Source: Bacteroidota bacterium
GTDB taxonomy: Bacteria; Bacteroidota; Rhodothermia; Rhodothermales; UBA10348
Assembly: GCA_022567305.1 (NCBI GenBank)
Contig: JADFHF010000035.1
Location: 1-39,642 of the forward strand
Direction of reading: 5' to 3'
DNA: 39,642 bases
Shown: positions 15,991-26,017 of the stretch, one piece after another
How positions within the stretch are numbered: position 1 is the first letter of the stretch
Layout: each line of letters begins with the position of its first letter
Program-made: the position numbers and the translations under genes
The notes under the pieces: generated by a model
What the model was told of the DNA's origin: nothing
The model's input: only the letters and a program-made list of their open reading frames with translations
Database searches by the model: none

Positions 15991-17024
15991 GACCCTGAGT
16001 GCTTATCTGTCGATTCTACGTCTTCCGTTCGTTTTTCGAATCGAGGAATTCCTCCCGGACTGTCATCGATGTCGCCGATGATTTCCATGAATCTCGATTC
16101 CAATGTTTGAACCTGTGGGACGATGGAGAGAATCTGAATCCCCGAATTCCTGAGTCGATCAATTTGGAGATTGAGTTCTGATGCATCCGCAGCTTCAAAC
16201 TGGATCCACGTTTCGTCCGATCGATTCGCGAAGTGCAGATCAGGGAATAGCTCCGTAAGCTCCGATTTTTGGTTCTCCGCGATCTGAATTTGATACCTCC
16301 CGGATGCCCTCGTCAGATCGTCAACCGACCCCGTTTTCACGAGTTTGCCCCGGTGTAAAATTCCAACGCGCGTACAAACAAGCTCAACTTCGGAAAGTAG
16401 ATGGGAGTTCAAGAAAATGGTCATGCCCGTATCTTTGAGCGAAACGAGGAGATCCCGAATCTGTCGTCTACCGATGGGATCCACACCATCGGTGGGTTCA
16501 TCCAGGAACAGCAGCGCTGGGTTATTCATGAGCGCCTGTGCGATCCCCAGTCGTTGCATCATCCCTTTCGAAAACTCCTTCAATCTCGCATCCGACCACT
16601 GACGCAGCCCCACTTGGTCGAGTAACGAAGGGGCTTTTTCATGAATCGTCATTTTTTCCAGGCCGGCAAGACGACCGTATACGACGAGCGTTTGCATGGC
16701 CGTCAGAAACGGCGGGAATCTATGATTCTCAGGTAGAAAACCGACCCCCCATCGAGCTGAAGCCAGGCTGACGGATTTGCCGAAAAGTGAAGCGGATCCG
16801 GAGGTCGGTGACACGATCCCGAGAAGAAGTTTTAACAGCGTGGTTTTTCCAGCGCCGTTGGGTCCCAGAAGACCGTAAATCTCACCTTGCTGAACCTGGA
16901 TTGACAATCCGTTCAAGGCCGTGACTTTGCGACGGCCAAACGGACCTGAATAGACCTTGCAAAGTGCGTCCGTGGCTATCGCCAAGCTCGAATCGATCTT
17001 CGTTTCTGACCCCGGGGAGACCAT
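15987..17024 (-). CDS. ABC-2 exporter ATP-binding protein
   Basis: This 345-residue ATPase drives the permease encoded four bases into its stop. Motifs: Walker A GPNGAGKTTLLKLL (about residue 55), signature FSKGMMQRLGIAQAL, Walker B LLFLDEPTDGVDPIGRR, and switch His NSHLLSEVE. The signature is FSKGM rather than LSGGQ, as is usual for this export group (CcmA/NatA type). A C-terminal domain (about 225-320) follows, as in such ATPases. The gene starts 28 bases after pgk and probably shares its transcript. Confidence 0.88.
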   Translation of the reverse strand: MVSPGSETKIDSSLAIATDALCKVYSGPFGRRKVTALNGLSIQVQQGEIYGLLGPNGAGKTTLLKLLLGIVSPTSGSASLFGKSVSLASARWGVGFLPENHRFPPFLTAMQTLVVYGRLAGLEKMTIHEKAPSLLDQVGLRQWSDARLKEFSKGMMQRLGIAQALMNNPALLFLDEPTDGVDPIGRRQIRDLLVSLKDTGMTIFLNSHLLSEVELVCTRVGILHRGKLVKTGSVDDLTRASGRYQIQIAENQKSELTELFPDLHFANRSDETWIQFEAADASELNLQIDRLRNSGIQILSIVPQVQTLESRFMEIIGDIDDSPGGIPRFEKRTEDVESTDKHSGS

Positions 17025-17052
17025 TTCGTTTACGTTCGTAGTAGCCGAGTGG

Positions 17053-18264
17053 TTAAACTGCGTCTGTCAACGTCGCAATACCGGGCAGTGTTTTCCCTTC
17101 CAAGAATTCAAGCATGGCTCCGCCGCCGGTCGACACGTGACTTACCTGGCTTTCTAAACCCGCCCGCGTGATCGCAGCCACGGAATCTCCTCCTCCGACG
17201 ATCGTGAGGGCTCCGGAAGCCGTTGCTTCTGTCAGCGCTTCCGCCATGGCCACCGTACCGCGTGCAAAATTCGGCATTTCGAAAACACCCATCGGCCCAT
17301 TCCAAATCACGGTACCCGCGGACCGAATTCGGTTTTGATACGCATCGATCGTTTCGGGCCCAATGTCGAGGCCCAAGAAGCCTTCCGGAATATCCTGACT
17401 GACAACGCGGCTGGGTGAATCGTTTTGGAATTCCGAAGCAATCACATGATCGGACGGCAGCGCGATTTGATCTTGAGCGGTTTGCAGCAATTCCGCTGCG
17501 AGATCGATTCGGTCTTGTTCAACCAGCGAGTCGCCTGTTTCTATGGACTGAGCTCTGAGAAACGTGTAGGCCATGGCGCCGCCGATCAGCAAATAATCAA
17601 CGGAGGAGAGGAGCGATTTGATCATTCCCATCTTGTCAGAAACTTTTGCGCCTCCAATAATGGCTACGAATGGCCTTTTCAGATCTTGTTCCGGTTGAGG
17701 AAGGAGCTGACTGAGGTACTCGATTTCTTTCTGGATTAATAGGCCCATGGCGGCCGTTGACGAGACACGAGCGACCCCTTCTGTCGAGGCATGCGCTCGA
17801 TGAGAAGAGCCAAAGGCATCGTTCACGAAGAAGTCAGACAAAGAAGCCCAGAAGGATGCTAGCTCGGCATCGTTGGCCTCTTCTCCAGGCTGAAATCGTG
17901 TGTTTTCGAGGAGAAGAATCGATCCCGGCTGCAATTGATGGGCGGCGTTAACAGTCTGTGGTCCAACGCTTTCCGGACAAAAGGACACGTTAGTACGGGT
18001 AAGCCCGGAAAGGTGCGCCGCAACGGGTTCGAGACTCAACTCCGGGTCCGCAATCCCTTTCGGACGCCCAAGATGGCTGAGAAGAACAGCCGAACCGCCC
18101 CGACTGACAATCGAGTCCAGCGTCGGCAAAGCCGCTCGGATTCGCGTATCGTCAGAAACAGACTTTGATTCGTCTGGACCGGTTAGAAGTGGGACATTAA
18201 AATCTACCCTCACCAGGACTCGCTTTCCTGATACGTCAAGCGACTCGATGGAGACCTTGGCCAT
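17053..18264 (-). CDS. pgk: Phosphoglycerate kinase
   Basis: This 403-residue cytosolic enzyme makes ATP from 1,3-bisphosphoglycerate in glycolysis and runs in reverse in gluconeogenesis. Family marks are RVDFNVPLL, SHLGRPKG, NDAFGSSHRAHAST (the family more often has NDAFGTAHRAHAS), GGAKVSDKMGMIKSLL, NGPMGVFEMPNFARGT and the nucleotide-binding GGGDSVAAI. Full length and no damage. It is 34 bases behind gap and 28 bases before the ABC exporter ATPase, all on the same strand. Confidence 0.97.
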   Translation of the reverse strand: MAKVSIESLDVSGKRVLVRVDFNVPLLTGPDESKSVSDDTRIRAALPTLDSIVSRGGSAVLLSHLGRPKGIADPELSLEPVAAHLSGLTRTNVSFCPESVGPQTVNAAHQLQPGSILLLENTRFQPGEEANDAELASFWASLSDFFVNDAFGSSHRAHASTEGVARVSSTAAMGLLIQKEIEYLSQLLPQPEQDLKRPFVAIIGGAKVSDKMGMIKSLLSSVDYLLIGGAMAYTFLRAQSIETGDSLVEQDRIDLAAELLQTAQDQIALPSDHVIASEFQNDSPSRVVSQDIPEGFLGLDIGPETIDAYQNRIRSAGTVIWNGPMGVFEMPNFARGTVAMAEALTEATASGALTIVGGGDSVAAITRAGLESQVSHVSTGGGAMLEFLEGKTLPGIATLTDAV

Positions 18265-18298
18265 GCTGATTCCGCAAATGACGACGAAGCGGGTATTT

Positions 18299-19315
18299 TC
18301 AGTCGCCGTTTGAAACGTTCATGAGACACTGGACCAGGTCAACGGTTCGATTGGCGTAGCCCCATTCATTGTCATACCAACCGACTACTTTCACCATATT
18401 TCCCATAGCCATGGTTGAGAGGGCGTCAAAGATGCAGGAATGAGGATTGTGAATGATGTCGGCCGAAACGATGGGGTCCTCCGTGTACTCGAGAATTCCA
18501 CTCAGCGACGATCCAGCCGCTGTATGATAGAGAGAGTTGACGTCTTCAGCGGTCGTCTTGCTTGCGAGTTCAACGGTCAGATCCGTAATCGATCCATTTG
18601 GAATGGGGATCCTCAGAGCGAATCCGTCCAACTTGCCGGCAAGATGGGGGAGAACCAGACCAACGGCTTTCGCGGCGCCGGTTGTAGTCGGAATAATCGA
18701 TACCGCAGCAGCTCTCGCGCGCCGAAGATCAGAATGAGGGGCATCCTGCACGCGCTGGTCTGACGTGTAGGCATGCACGGTGGTCATAAATCCCTTGTTC
18801 ACTCCGAAGGCATCGTCAAGTACCTTCACCATGGGCGCCAGGCAATTGGTCGTACAGCTGGCATTCGAAATGACCTCTTCATCGCCAGTCAGGACTCCGT
18901 CGTTCACTCCAAGTACAATGGTCGCGTCTACTTCGCCCGACGCGGGCGCAGAGATGACCACCTTCTTCGCTCCAGCGGCAAGATGGAGGGCGGCCTTTTC
19001 CCTCGTTCTAAAGAAACCCGTTGACTCCACAACGATGTCTACTCCAAGATCGCCCCACGGTAAATTCTGGGGATCGCGTTCCGACAGGACTTTAAACCGT
19101 TCGCCGCCGACAACCAAATCTGTCCCTTCCACGGAGACGTCTTTGGGAAAGCGGCCGTGAATGGAGTCATACTTCAGCAGGTGTGCGAGCGTACGTGCAT
19201 CCGTAAGATCGTTTACCCCCAGAATATCGAATGTATCGTCGTCGCGTTCTACAATGGATCTGAAGACAAGTCGCCCGATGCGACCAAAACCATTAATTCC
19301 AAGCTTGATGGCCAT
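18299..19315 (-). CDS. gap: Glyceraldehyde-3-phosphate dehydrogenase, type I
   Basis: This 338-residue enzyme oxidises glyceraldehyde 3-phosphate to 1,3-bisphosphoglycerate with NAD. The nucleotide-binding fold begins [18 protein letters not shown]. The catalytic Cys is in [36 protein letters not shown] surrounds the substrate-binding residues, and [11 protein letters not shown] closes the domain. The start at 19315 is directly before the Rossmann motif; the open frame to 19411 adds only low-complexity residues. It is the first gene of the gap-pgk run. Confidence 0.97.
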   Translation of the reverse strand: MAIKLGINGFGRIGRLVFRSIVERDDDTFDILGVNDLTDARTLAHLLKYDSIHGRFPKDVSVEGTDLVVGGERFKVLSERDPQNLPWGDLGVDIVVESTGFFRTREKAALHLAAGAKKVVISAPASGEVDATIVLGVNDGVLTGDEEVISNASCTTNCLAPMVKVLDDAFGVNKGFMTTVHAYTSDQRVQDAPHSDLRRARAAAVSIIPTTTGAAKAVGLVLPHLAGKLDGFALRIPIPNGSITDLTVELASKTTAEDVNSLYHTAAGSSLSGILEYTEDPIVSADIIHNPHSCIFDALSTMAMGNMVKVVGWYDNEWGYANRTVDLVQCLMNVSNGD

Positions 19316-19411
19316 AGAGCTAGAAGTGTTATTGATTGTGGAAGGATGAGGACGGATTGACTGTGCAGACACCGCTTTTGTAACTCGTGAAATCTCGGAA
19401 GTGAGGCGCAA

Positions 19412-19689
19412 ACCTACACTTTTTTAAGGAAAAGTATTCGTTAAGAAAATATTCTGAGTATCGTCTCTTAGCTGTGTCTCGATCGGTTCCAGCGACCGGG
19501 TCTCAAACCCAACCAGAGATTCAAATTGTCAGCCACGTCTTTCACGGCTAGTTCGAAGATTCATCCAAGTAGGATCAGATGCCCCCTCAAAACGTTGCGG
19601 TGTCATTCTATATACAATAATTTCCCAGGCTTGATACAAAACCAGCTGTCCGGGCGTCATTCAGTGCTGTAGCCCGAGTCATTTTTCTT
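19412..19689. promoter_or_regulatory. Divergent intergenic region between gap and the TPR protein gene
   Basis: This 278-bp AT-rich gap must hold promoters in both directions. AT-rich stretches at 19425-19455 and 19604-19625 (including TATACAATAAT) are the likely core regions, but no clean -35/-10 pair was found. Confidence 0.4.
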
Positions 19690-20382
19690 ATGTCGACGCT
19701 AACTCCAACTCGCAGAGTATCCCGTAAGCATGCGCTTCGTGAAGATAAAGTCGTCACGTTTTATGCTCGTGTTCTGGGCCTCGTTGAAAACAATCGAACC
19801 ATAGTGTACGGCGCATTCGCCGTAATCGTCATCGTTCTCGCTATGATCTTTGGCTTCTCGTATATGCAGTCTTCGAGGAACGCCGACGCGCTCGAGCAAA
19901 TGACCGAAGCCGTGATTCGATATGAGAGTGGCGACTATGCGACCGCAATTGATGGAGATGTGTTCTTTACCGGACTCATCGAGATCGCAGAAAACTACGG
20001 GAATACCAAAGCCGGCAATCTAGCCAGGTTTTACGCCGCCGACGCGCTCTTCAGAACAGGCGACCTGGAGCGATCCCTGTTCTTTTTCCGGGCGTTCAAC
20101 AAAGAGGGCAATTACATAGGCGCCAGTGCCTACGCAGGTGAGGCCGCCATCCACGAAACCAACGGCGATTTTAACGAAGCGGGTGATTTGTACCTGCGGG
20201 CGGCAATGATTTTCGAGAGCGATGTGACGGCACCTGGTTACTTGGGCAAAGCCGCACGATCTTACGAGGCGGCAAGCGACTTGCCGGCGGCTCGGCAGGT
20301 ATTCGAACAGCTGCGTGAGGATTATCCCAATTCACGAGAAGGTCAGAATGTAGAATTCTACCTGGCTCGGATAGGCGAGTAA
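19690..20382 (+). CDS. Membrane-anchored TPR-repeat protein (YfgM/YbgF-like)
   Basis: This 230-residue protein has a basic cytoplasmic N-terminus of about 38 residues (RRVSRKHALREDKVVTFYARV), one membrane helix (about 39-60, IVYGAFAVIVIVLAMIFGF) and an external tetratricopeptide-like region rich in alternating A, Y, G and D (for example YESGDYATAIDG and GDLEREL-type turns). The layout matches YfgM-like envelope proteins involved in protein assembly. The repeat count and partner are not clear. It precedes the NtrC-type regulator by 49 bases. Confidence 0.7.
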   Translation: MSTLTPTRRVSRKHALREDKVVTFYARVLGLVENNRTIVYGAFAVIVIVLAMIFGFSYMQSSRNADALEQMTEAVIRYESGDYATAIDGDVFFTGLIEIAENYGNTKAGNLARFYAADALFRTGDLERSLFFFRAFNKEGNYIGASAYAGEAAIHETNGDFNEAGDLYLRAAMIFESDVTAPGYLGKAARSYEAASDLPAARQVFEQLREDYPNSREGQNVEFYLARIGE

Positions 20383-20431
20383 CCGGTTCGGTGTCGAATC
20401 GACTTGCCTGCTAGACTAAACGTCAAGTTCA

Positions 20432-21820
20432 ATGGCAGTTCCGAGCATTCTTGTTGTGGATGACGAAGCGAGCATCCGCCGAACACTCCGTGAGATTCTC
20501 GAATACGAGGACTTTAATGTCGACGAAGCGGAGGACGGAGAAGCGGCTGTTGGAAAAATGAAATCCTCCCAGTATGACGTCGTTCTGCTTGATGTGAAGA
20601 TGCCGAAAATGGACGGCATGGAAGTACTGCAGGTGGTATCGGACCAGCAGTGGGATATTCCGATCGTAATGATATCGGGGCATGGAACGATTGAAACGGC
20701 CGTCGAAGCGACGAAATTGGGGGCATTCGATTTTGTAGAAAAACCACCCGATCTGAATCGTTTACTGCTCACGATTCGAAATGCCCTGGATCGTGGCCAG
20801 CTCGAAGCTGAAAATCGCAGAATGCGACAGACGATTGCTCAACGTCACGACGAAGGGATTACCGAAATTCTCGGCGAGAGTAAAGCCATCTCTCGAGTCA
20901 AAGAGATCATAGATCGCGTGGCTCCGACTGAAGCTAGGGTGTTGATCACGGGGGAGGCGGGTACCGGTAAAGAGCTCGTCGCCAAGTGGATCCATAAGCT
21001 GTCGAAGCGCTCGAACGGCCCGGTCGTCGAAGTCAACTGCGCGGCCATTCCGAGTGAATTGATCGAGAGTGAACTGTTTGGACATGAGAAGGGATCGTTC
21101 ACCGGAGCTACGAAACAGCGCATCGGTAAATTTGAACAGGCCCATGATGGCACGCTGTTCCTCGATGAGATCGGCGACATGAGTTTGTCGGCGCAGGCCA
21201 AGGTTTTGAGAGCGCTACAGGAGAATCGGATTACACGAGTCGGTGGCGAACGCCCGATTTCCGTAGACGTCCGTGTCATTGCCGCTACGAATAAAAACCT
21301 GCGTGATCAGATTGAGCTCAATCTGTTTAGAGAGGACCTCTACCACCGACTGAGTGTCATTCTAATTCATGTTCCACCACTTCGAGAGCGGCGAGAAGAC
21401 ATACCGATCATCACGTCGGATATCGCCGGCCGGATTGCGCGACGAAATGGACTGGAGCAAAAACCCTTTACTGCAGACGCAATTAATGGATTGTGTCGCT
21501 TCGAGTGGCGGGGTAACGTTCGAGAATTACATAATGTCATAGAACGTCTGACCATTCTGAGTCAGGGTGATCAGGTGACCGCGAAAGACGTAGATTTGTA
21601 TGTGAATCCAGGTGGTTCTGCGTCGAATCCAGTTTTAAATCTGCTGGATCAATACGATCAATTCAGTGAATTCCGTGACATGGCTGAGAAATTGTTTATC
21701 GAGAGCAAATTGGTCCAATACGAGTGGAATATCAGCAAGACGTCTGAGGAGATCGGCATCCAGCGCTCCCATCTCTACAACAAGATGGCCAAGTACGACA
21801 TTTCCCGATCTGATGACTGA
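20432..21820 (+). CDS. Sigma-54-dependent response regulator (NtrC family)
   Basis: This 462-residue regulator has three domains. The receiver (about 1-120) has the phospho-acceptor Asp in [17 protein letters not shown] and a Lys in DFVEKP. The AAA+ activator domain (about 140-375) has Walker [16 protein letters not shown], the sigma-54-contact loop as GSFTGA where many have GAFTGA, and Walker [11 protein letters not shown]. The C-terminus is a Fis-type helix-turn-helix, [18 protein letters not shown]. No histidine kinase gene is in the window, so the partner is elsewhere. It overlaps the lolD start by eight bases. Confidence 0.92.
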   Translation: MAVPSILVVDDEASIRRTLREILEYEDFNVDEAEDGEAAVGKMKSSQYDVVLLDVKMPKMDGMEVLQVVSDQQWDIPIVMISGHGTIETAVEATKLGAFDFVEKPPDLNRLLLTIRNALDRGQLEAENRRMRQTIAQRHDEGITEILGESKAISRVKEIIDRVAPTEARVLITGEAGTGKELVAKWIHKLSKRSNGPVVEVNCAAIPSELIESELFGHEKGSFTGATKQRIGKFEQAHDGTLFLDEIGDMSLSAQAKVLRALQENRITRVGGERPISVDVRVIAATNKNLRDQIELNLFREDLYHRLSVILIHVPPLRERREDIPIITSDIAGRIARRNGLEQKPFTADAINGLCRFEWRGNVRELHNVIERLTILSQGDQVTAKDVDLYVNPGGSASNPVLNLLDQYDQFSEFRDMAEKLFIESKLVQYEWNISKTSEEIGIQRSHLYNKMAKYDISRSDD

Positions 21821-22517
21821 GAGATCATCGGATACGGCGCTGCTCGAGGTCAGTCATATCTCGAAATCATATCCGAATGCGAGCGGTGGTCGCCTATCGG
21901 TTCTGAAAGACGTAAGTCTCAGTGTAGCGAAAGGAGAGATGATCGCCGTCGTTGGAGAGAGCGGAACCGGGAAGAGCACGCTCCTGCATCTGATCGGAGC
22001 GCTGGACCGTCCGGACGAGGGATCCATTCGCTTCAACGGAGAGGATGTTTTTTCCAAGTCGGACGAAGAGTTGTCGGCCTTTCGAAACACCTCAATTGGA
22101 TTTGTCTTTCAGTTTCACCACCTCCTTCCAGAATTTACGGCACTTGAGAACGTCACTATGCCTGCGCTCATTAAGAAATCTCCCTTGAAGGAGGCCCGAG
22201 ATCATGCCGCCGAATTGTTGGTTCAGCTCGGATTGCAGGAGCGTCTTGAGCACCGGCCTTCGGAGCTATCGGGTGGAGAAAAACAGCGCGTCGCTGTGGC
22301 TAGAGCGTTGATGAACGGTCCCGATCTCATTCTTGCCGATGAACCCACAGGGAATCTGGATACAGGAACGGCTGAGAAACTTCACAACGAAATGATTCGG
22401 CTGTGCGCAGAGATCGATCAGACGTTTATCGTCGTCACCCACAACCTGGCCTTCGCTGAGCTTTCGGATCGGGTTCTGACGCTTGTTGATGGCCAATTGT
22501 TTGAAGGGCTTTCCTGA
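21813..22517 (+). CDS. lolD: LolD-type ABC ATP-binding protein (lipoprotein release)
   Basis: This 234-residue ATPase begins at the ATG at 21813, within the NtrC-type stop region (ATGACTGA); a longer open frame to 21666 is a shadow in the regulator gene. Motifs: Walker [12 protein letters not shown], a Q-loop [16 protein letters not shown], signature [15 protein letters not shown], Walker [16 protein letters not shown] and [21 protein letters not shown] is characteristic of LolD/MacB-type ATPases. No lolC/E permease is adjacent, so the permease gene is presumably elsewhere. Confidence 0.8.
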   Translation: MTERSSDTALLEVSHISKSYPNASGGRLSVLKDVSLSVAKGEMIAVVGESGTGKSTLLHLIGALDRPDEGSIRFNGEDVFSKSDEELSAFRNTSIGFVFQFHHLLPEFTALENVTMPALIKKSPLKEARDHAAELLVQLGLQERLEHRPSELSGGEKQRVAVARALMNGPDLILADEPTGNLDTGTAEKLHNEMIRLCAEIDQTFIVVTHNLAFAELSDRVLTLVDGQLFEGLS

Positions 22518-22565
22518 GAACAGTCCTGAAAACGATACCAGGCACGATTCTGAAGACCCCACATT

Positions 22566-23219
22566 ATGGGACTTACCTCTAAATTTAGACTGTTCTGGAC
22601 TGCGGGCCGCGGTCTCGCGAAAGGCCTACCCGAGGCGTCCGAGTCGTCGAATCCACTGGACCTGTTCGGTAGCTGGTACGAAGCTGCCAATCAGGCCGGG
22701 ATTCTTCTTCCGGAGTCAATGACCCTTTCAACGGCCAATTCGGACGGAAAACCGTCATCCCGAATGGTTTTGCTCAAAAGCCACGGTCCCGACGGATTCT
22801 TCTTCTACACCAATTACGGAAGCAGGAAGGCAAGCGAACTCGACGCCAACCCTCAAGCTGCACTTCTTTTCTACTGGGCCGTGCTGCAGCGACAGATTCG
22901 GATCGAAGGACGTATCGAACGCATCAGTTCTGAGAAATCGGCGGCGTACTTCAAAACGAGGTCGCGAGAGAGTAAGATTGGTGCCCTGGCGTCCCGTCAG
23001 AGTAAAGAGCTGGAGAGTCGAGCGCTTCTGGAATCCGACTACAAACGTATCGCAAAAAAATATGAGGGAAAGGAAATTCCTCTTCCGGAGTATTGGGGCG
23101 GATATCGATTGATTCCGGAATCGATAGAGTTTTGGCAAGGGCGGGCGAATCGTCTTCACGATCGTCTTCTTTTCATCCGGGACGGTGACTCCTGGATTTC
23201 CACCCGACTCTATCCGTGA
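22566..23219 (+). CDS. pdxH: Pyridoxamine/pyridoxine 5'-phosphate oxidase
   Basis: This 217-residue FMN enzyme makes pyridoxal phosphate. Seen: NPLDLFGSWYEAANQAGI, MTLSTANSDGKPSSRMVLLK (FMN contact), FFYTNYGSRKASELDANPQAALLFYW, QIRIEGRIERIS, YFKTRSRESKIGALAS, and the C-terminal block EFWQGRANRLHDRL with the terminal RLYP. Length and all conserved blocks are normal. pdxA, which acts earlier in the DXP-dependent route, lies about 2.8 kb downstream on the same strand. Confidence 0.95.
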   Translation: MGLTSKFRLFWTAGRGLAKGLPEASESSNPLDLFGSWYEAANQAGILLPESMTLSTANSDGKPSSRMVLLKSHGPDGFFFYTNYGSRKASELDANPQAALLFYWAVLQRQIRIEGRIERISSEKSAAYFKTRSRESKIGALASRQSKELESRALLESDYKRIAKKYEGKEIPLPEYWGGYRLIPESIEFWQGRANRLHDRLLFIRDGDSWISTRLYP

Positions 23220-23390
23220 GCGGTACATTTTCTTCCGAAACGGTCTCCCGGGATTGCCTGCTGGGATCACACCTTTTCTGAAACGCATCCCGGACCTTTT
23301 GTTTTGTACCCATCCACGGGTCTCTCCGGCTGAACAATCATTCCCACTTCGCGTTTAGGGGTGACCATTTTTTTTGTCTCGCAACCGCGA

Positions 23391-24470
23391 ATGCTCGACC
23401 AGATCCTAACTCGGCTTCAAGAGGCTTCTTCCATCGTCATTTCGACGCACACGCGTCCGGATGGTGACGGAATCGGATCGCAACTGGCGCTTGGTCTCTT
23501 CCTGGAGAAGCACGGTAAAACGGTTGCTCTCATCAATCACGACCGGCCTCCCTATACGCTTGACTGGCTTCCAGAGATAGATCACCTGGAGATTTTCGAT
23601 GGATCTCTAGAGCAACGTGAACGGATCGCCAGTGCAGATGTCCTCATTGTCACCGATACGAATAACGAGGAAAGACTTGGCGACGTGGGATCATCGATAA
23701 AGGGCGCTTCGGGGACCAAAATCCTGATCGACCATCACACAGATTCTGAGGACTGGTTTGACCTTGAACACAGTCGAGAAACCGCCTCTTCGACCGGCGA
23801 ACTAGTCTACGAACTGATGGATTCCTGGAACCTGGACACCATCGACACGGCGATGGCATCTGCTCTATACGTCGCGATCATGACGGACACTGGATCCTTT
23901 CGATTCAGTAATGTAACGGCTGACGTTCACCGGTTGATTGGCGATCTAATAGAGCGCGGAGGGCTTGATTCGGCTCAGATTCATGCGGATGTATACGATC
24001 GCAGATCTGCCGAGGGCATTCGGTTACTAAGCCAGGCCCTGGCGACGCTTGAGATTCATCACGATGGAAATGTGGGTTCGATGATCATCTCCCGGAGGTC
24101 CTTGCATGAAACCGGAAGTTCGATCGAAGAAGCGGAAGGATTCGTGAATCATATTCTCTCGATAGAAGGGGTACGTGTAGGGCTCCTTTTTACAGAGACC
24201 GAGCGGGGTACCAAAGTCAGTTTTCGTTCCAAAGCCGGGGACCACGTACACAAGTGGGCGCAAGCTTTGGGAGGAGGAGGTCACCGGAACGCCGCAGGGG
24301 CGTTCGTTCGAAAGCCTCTCGAGAAAACGATTCGGTTGGTGGTTGATAAGGCACCCCAGTTTATCGAACTCAGTTACTCGAAGAAATCATCGGATGGTGA
24401 ACTGCCCGCAGAGGATGCTGAGTATCTGTCATCATTGCTCAACGTGGAGCACAAAGGATCTGAAGAATGA
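23391..24470 (+). CDS. nrnA: DHH-family bifunctional oligoribonuclease / PAP phosphatase
   Basis: This 359-residue phosphoesterase has the DHH domain with THTRPDGDGIGSQLAL (metal ligands), DTNNEERLG, LIDHHTDSEDW and MTDTGSFRFSN, followed by the DHHA1 domain with the glycine-rich GGGGHRNAAGA. The family degrades nanoRNA and dephosphorylates pAp. The ATG at 23391 begins the family-like sequence; a GTG at 23361 is open but unsupported. The stop overlaps pepA by four bases (ATGA). Confidence 0.88.
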   Translation: MLDQILTRLQEASSIVISTHTRPDGDGIGSQLALGLFLEKHGKTVALINHDRPPYTLDWLPEIDHLEIFDGSLEQRERIASADVLIVTDTNNEERLGDVGSSIKGASGTKILIDHHTDSEDWFDLEHSRETASSTGELVYELMDSWNLDTIDTAMASALYVAIMTDTGSFRFSNVTADVHRLIGDLIERGGLDSAQIHADVYDRRSAEGIRLLSQALATLEIHHDGNVGSMIISRRSLHETGSSIEEAEGFVNHILSIEGVRVGLLFTETERGTKVSFRSKAGDHVHKWAQALGGGGHRNAAGAFVRKPLEKTIRLVVDKAPQFIELSYSKKSSDGELPAEDAEYLSSLLNVEHKGSEE

Positions 24471-25948
24471 AGGTATCTGTATCAACCATTGCGCTTTCTG
24501 AACTCGACGTGGATCTGCTCATCGTCCCGGTGACTGAACAAGAAGCTGAGGGAGGATTGACCTCGTTGATCGAGCAATTTGGCAACGCTGTCGAGCGTGT
24601 TCGCGCCGATGTATCGGGCAAAAGAGGCACGACCTCGATCATCTATCCAGAGAAAGGGTCTTCGCCAAGGGTCGTGCTCTCCGGACTCGGTGACACGGAA
24701 AATGTAGATCTGGAAACGTTACGACGGGCAGCCTCTTCGGGCGCCGGAGTGGTTCGATCTCTTTCCACAGAAACCGTGGCCATTACGATTCCCGAGGTGG
24801 ACCTTGAGAAGGAGTACGCGAGTCAGGCTCTCGTTGAGGGCTTTATTCTGGGCTCTTACCGTTTCAATCGGTATCGAACGGACAATGGACAGGAGTCCGA
24901 AGTTCAACGCCTGGTGGTGCAGACAACGACCGATGACAAGCAGGCGCGGCGCGGTGCTGAGCAGGGCCGGATTGTAGCCGAATCGGTTTGTACTGCTCGA
25001 GACCTCGTAAATCTCTCTCCTGATGAGAAATCGCCGATCCAGTTGTCCAGGGCCATCGAAAAGTCGGCCAAGAAATATGGCTACGACGTATCCGTCTGGG
25101 ATAAGGCCATGATTGAAGAGGAGGGCATGAACGGATTTCTGGCGGTCAATCGAGGAAGTGTCGACCCCCCCACATTCACGATTCTCGAATGGAAGCCCGA
25201 GAATGCCCGTAACAAGAAAGCAATTATTCTGATCGGAAAAGGAGTCGTGTTCGATACGGGTGGTCTTTCGCTCAAGTCGACGAAAGGCTCGATGGACTCC
25301 ATGAAATCAGATATGGCGGGCGCAGCGGCTGTGGTCGGGACGATGGAAGCCATTGCCCGGCTCGAGTTGCCCGTCTATGTCATAGGCCTGATACCGGCAA
25401 CGGACAATCGGCCGGGAGAGTCCGCCTATGTACCGGGCGACGTCATTCGGATGCATTCGGGCAAAACAGTTGAGGTTCTCAACACCGACGCGGAAGGCCG
25501 AATGATTCTTGCCGACGCCTTGTCCTATGCGCAAGGGCTCAATCCGGAATTAGTCATCGATGTTGCGACGCTCACGGGTGCCGTTGTGGTTGCTCTGGGT
25601 GACTTTGTGGCTGGGGTAATGACGAACAATCAGAAGGGGTTTGAGGAGCGGCTCAGCGGAATCACCCGTGCCGGTGAACGGAGTGGAGACCTCGTTCACC
25701 CGCTCCCGATGCACGATGATTATGGTGAGTTAATTAAAAGTGACGTGGCGGATATCAAGAATGTCGGAGGTCGCTCCGCCAGTTCGATAACGGCTGCAAA
25801 GTTTTTGGAACACTTTGTAGACTATCCGTGGATTCACGTGGATATCGCCGGACCAGCCTTTCTGAGTAAAGCACAATCTTACCGGCCGGTGGGAGGAACA
25901 GGGTTCGGTGTCAGGCTCTTGGTGGAGTTTCTGAAAGAGTACGCGTAG
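24467..25948 (+). CDS. pepA: Leucyl aminopeptidase
   Basis: This 493-residue M17 metallopeptidase removes N-terminal amino acids. The two-metal site is visible: KGVVFDTGGLSLK, MKSDMAGAAAV, and the family signature NTDAEGRMILADAL. The N-terminal domain (about 1-165) is more divergent, as usual. Translationally coupled to nrnA through the ATGA overlap. Confidence 0.95.
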   Translation: MKVSVSTIALSELDVDLLIVPVTEQEAEGGLTSLIEQFGNAVERVRADVSGKRGTTSIIYPEKGSSPRVVLSGLGDTENVDLETLRRAASSGAGVVRSLSTETVAITIPEVDLEKEYASQALVEGFILGSYRFNRYRTDNGQESEVQRLVVQTTTDDKQARRGAEQGRIVAESVCTARDLVNLSPDEKSPIQLSRAIEKSAKKYGYDVSVWDKAMIEEEGMNGFLAVNRGSVDPPTFTILEWKPENARNKKAIILIGKGVVFDTGGLSLKSTKGSMDSMKSDMAGAAAVVGTMEAIARLELPVYVIGLIPATDNRPGESAYVPGDVIRMHSGKTVEVLNTDAEGRMILADALSYAQGLNPELVIDVATLTGAVVVALGDFVAGVMTNNQKGFEERLSGITRAGERSGDLVHPLPMHDDYGELIKSDVADIKNVGGRSASSITAAKFLEHFVDYPWIHVDIAGPAFLSKAQSYRPVGGTGFGVRLLVEFLKEYA

Positions 25949-26017
25949 AGAGCGTTTCTCTGAACAGAATTCCTCGTATACGATTGAACTCGATTCAATC
26001 CATTCTGTGTTTGCCCT

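Noticed and set aside
17040-17061. tRNA-like string GTAGCCGAGTGGTTAAACTGCG
   Set aside because: It resembles the D-arm of a Ser or Leu tRNA but has no acceptor, anticodon or T arm around it, and it overlaps the pgk stop.
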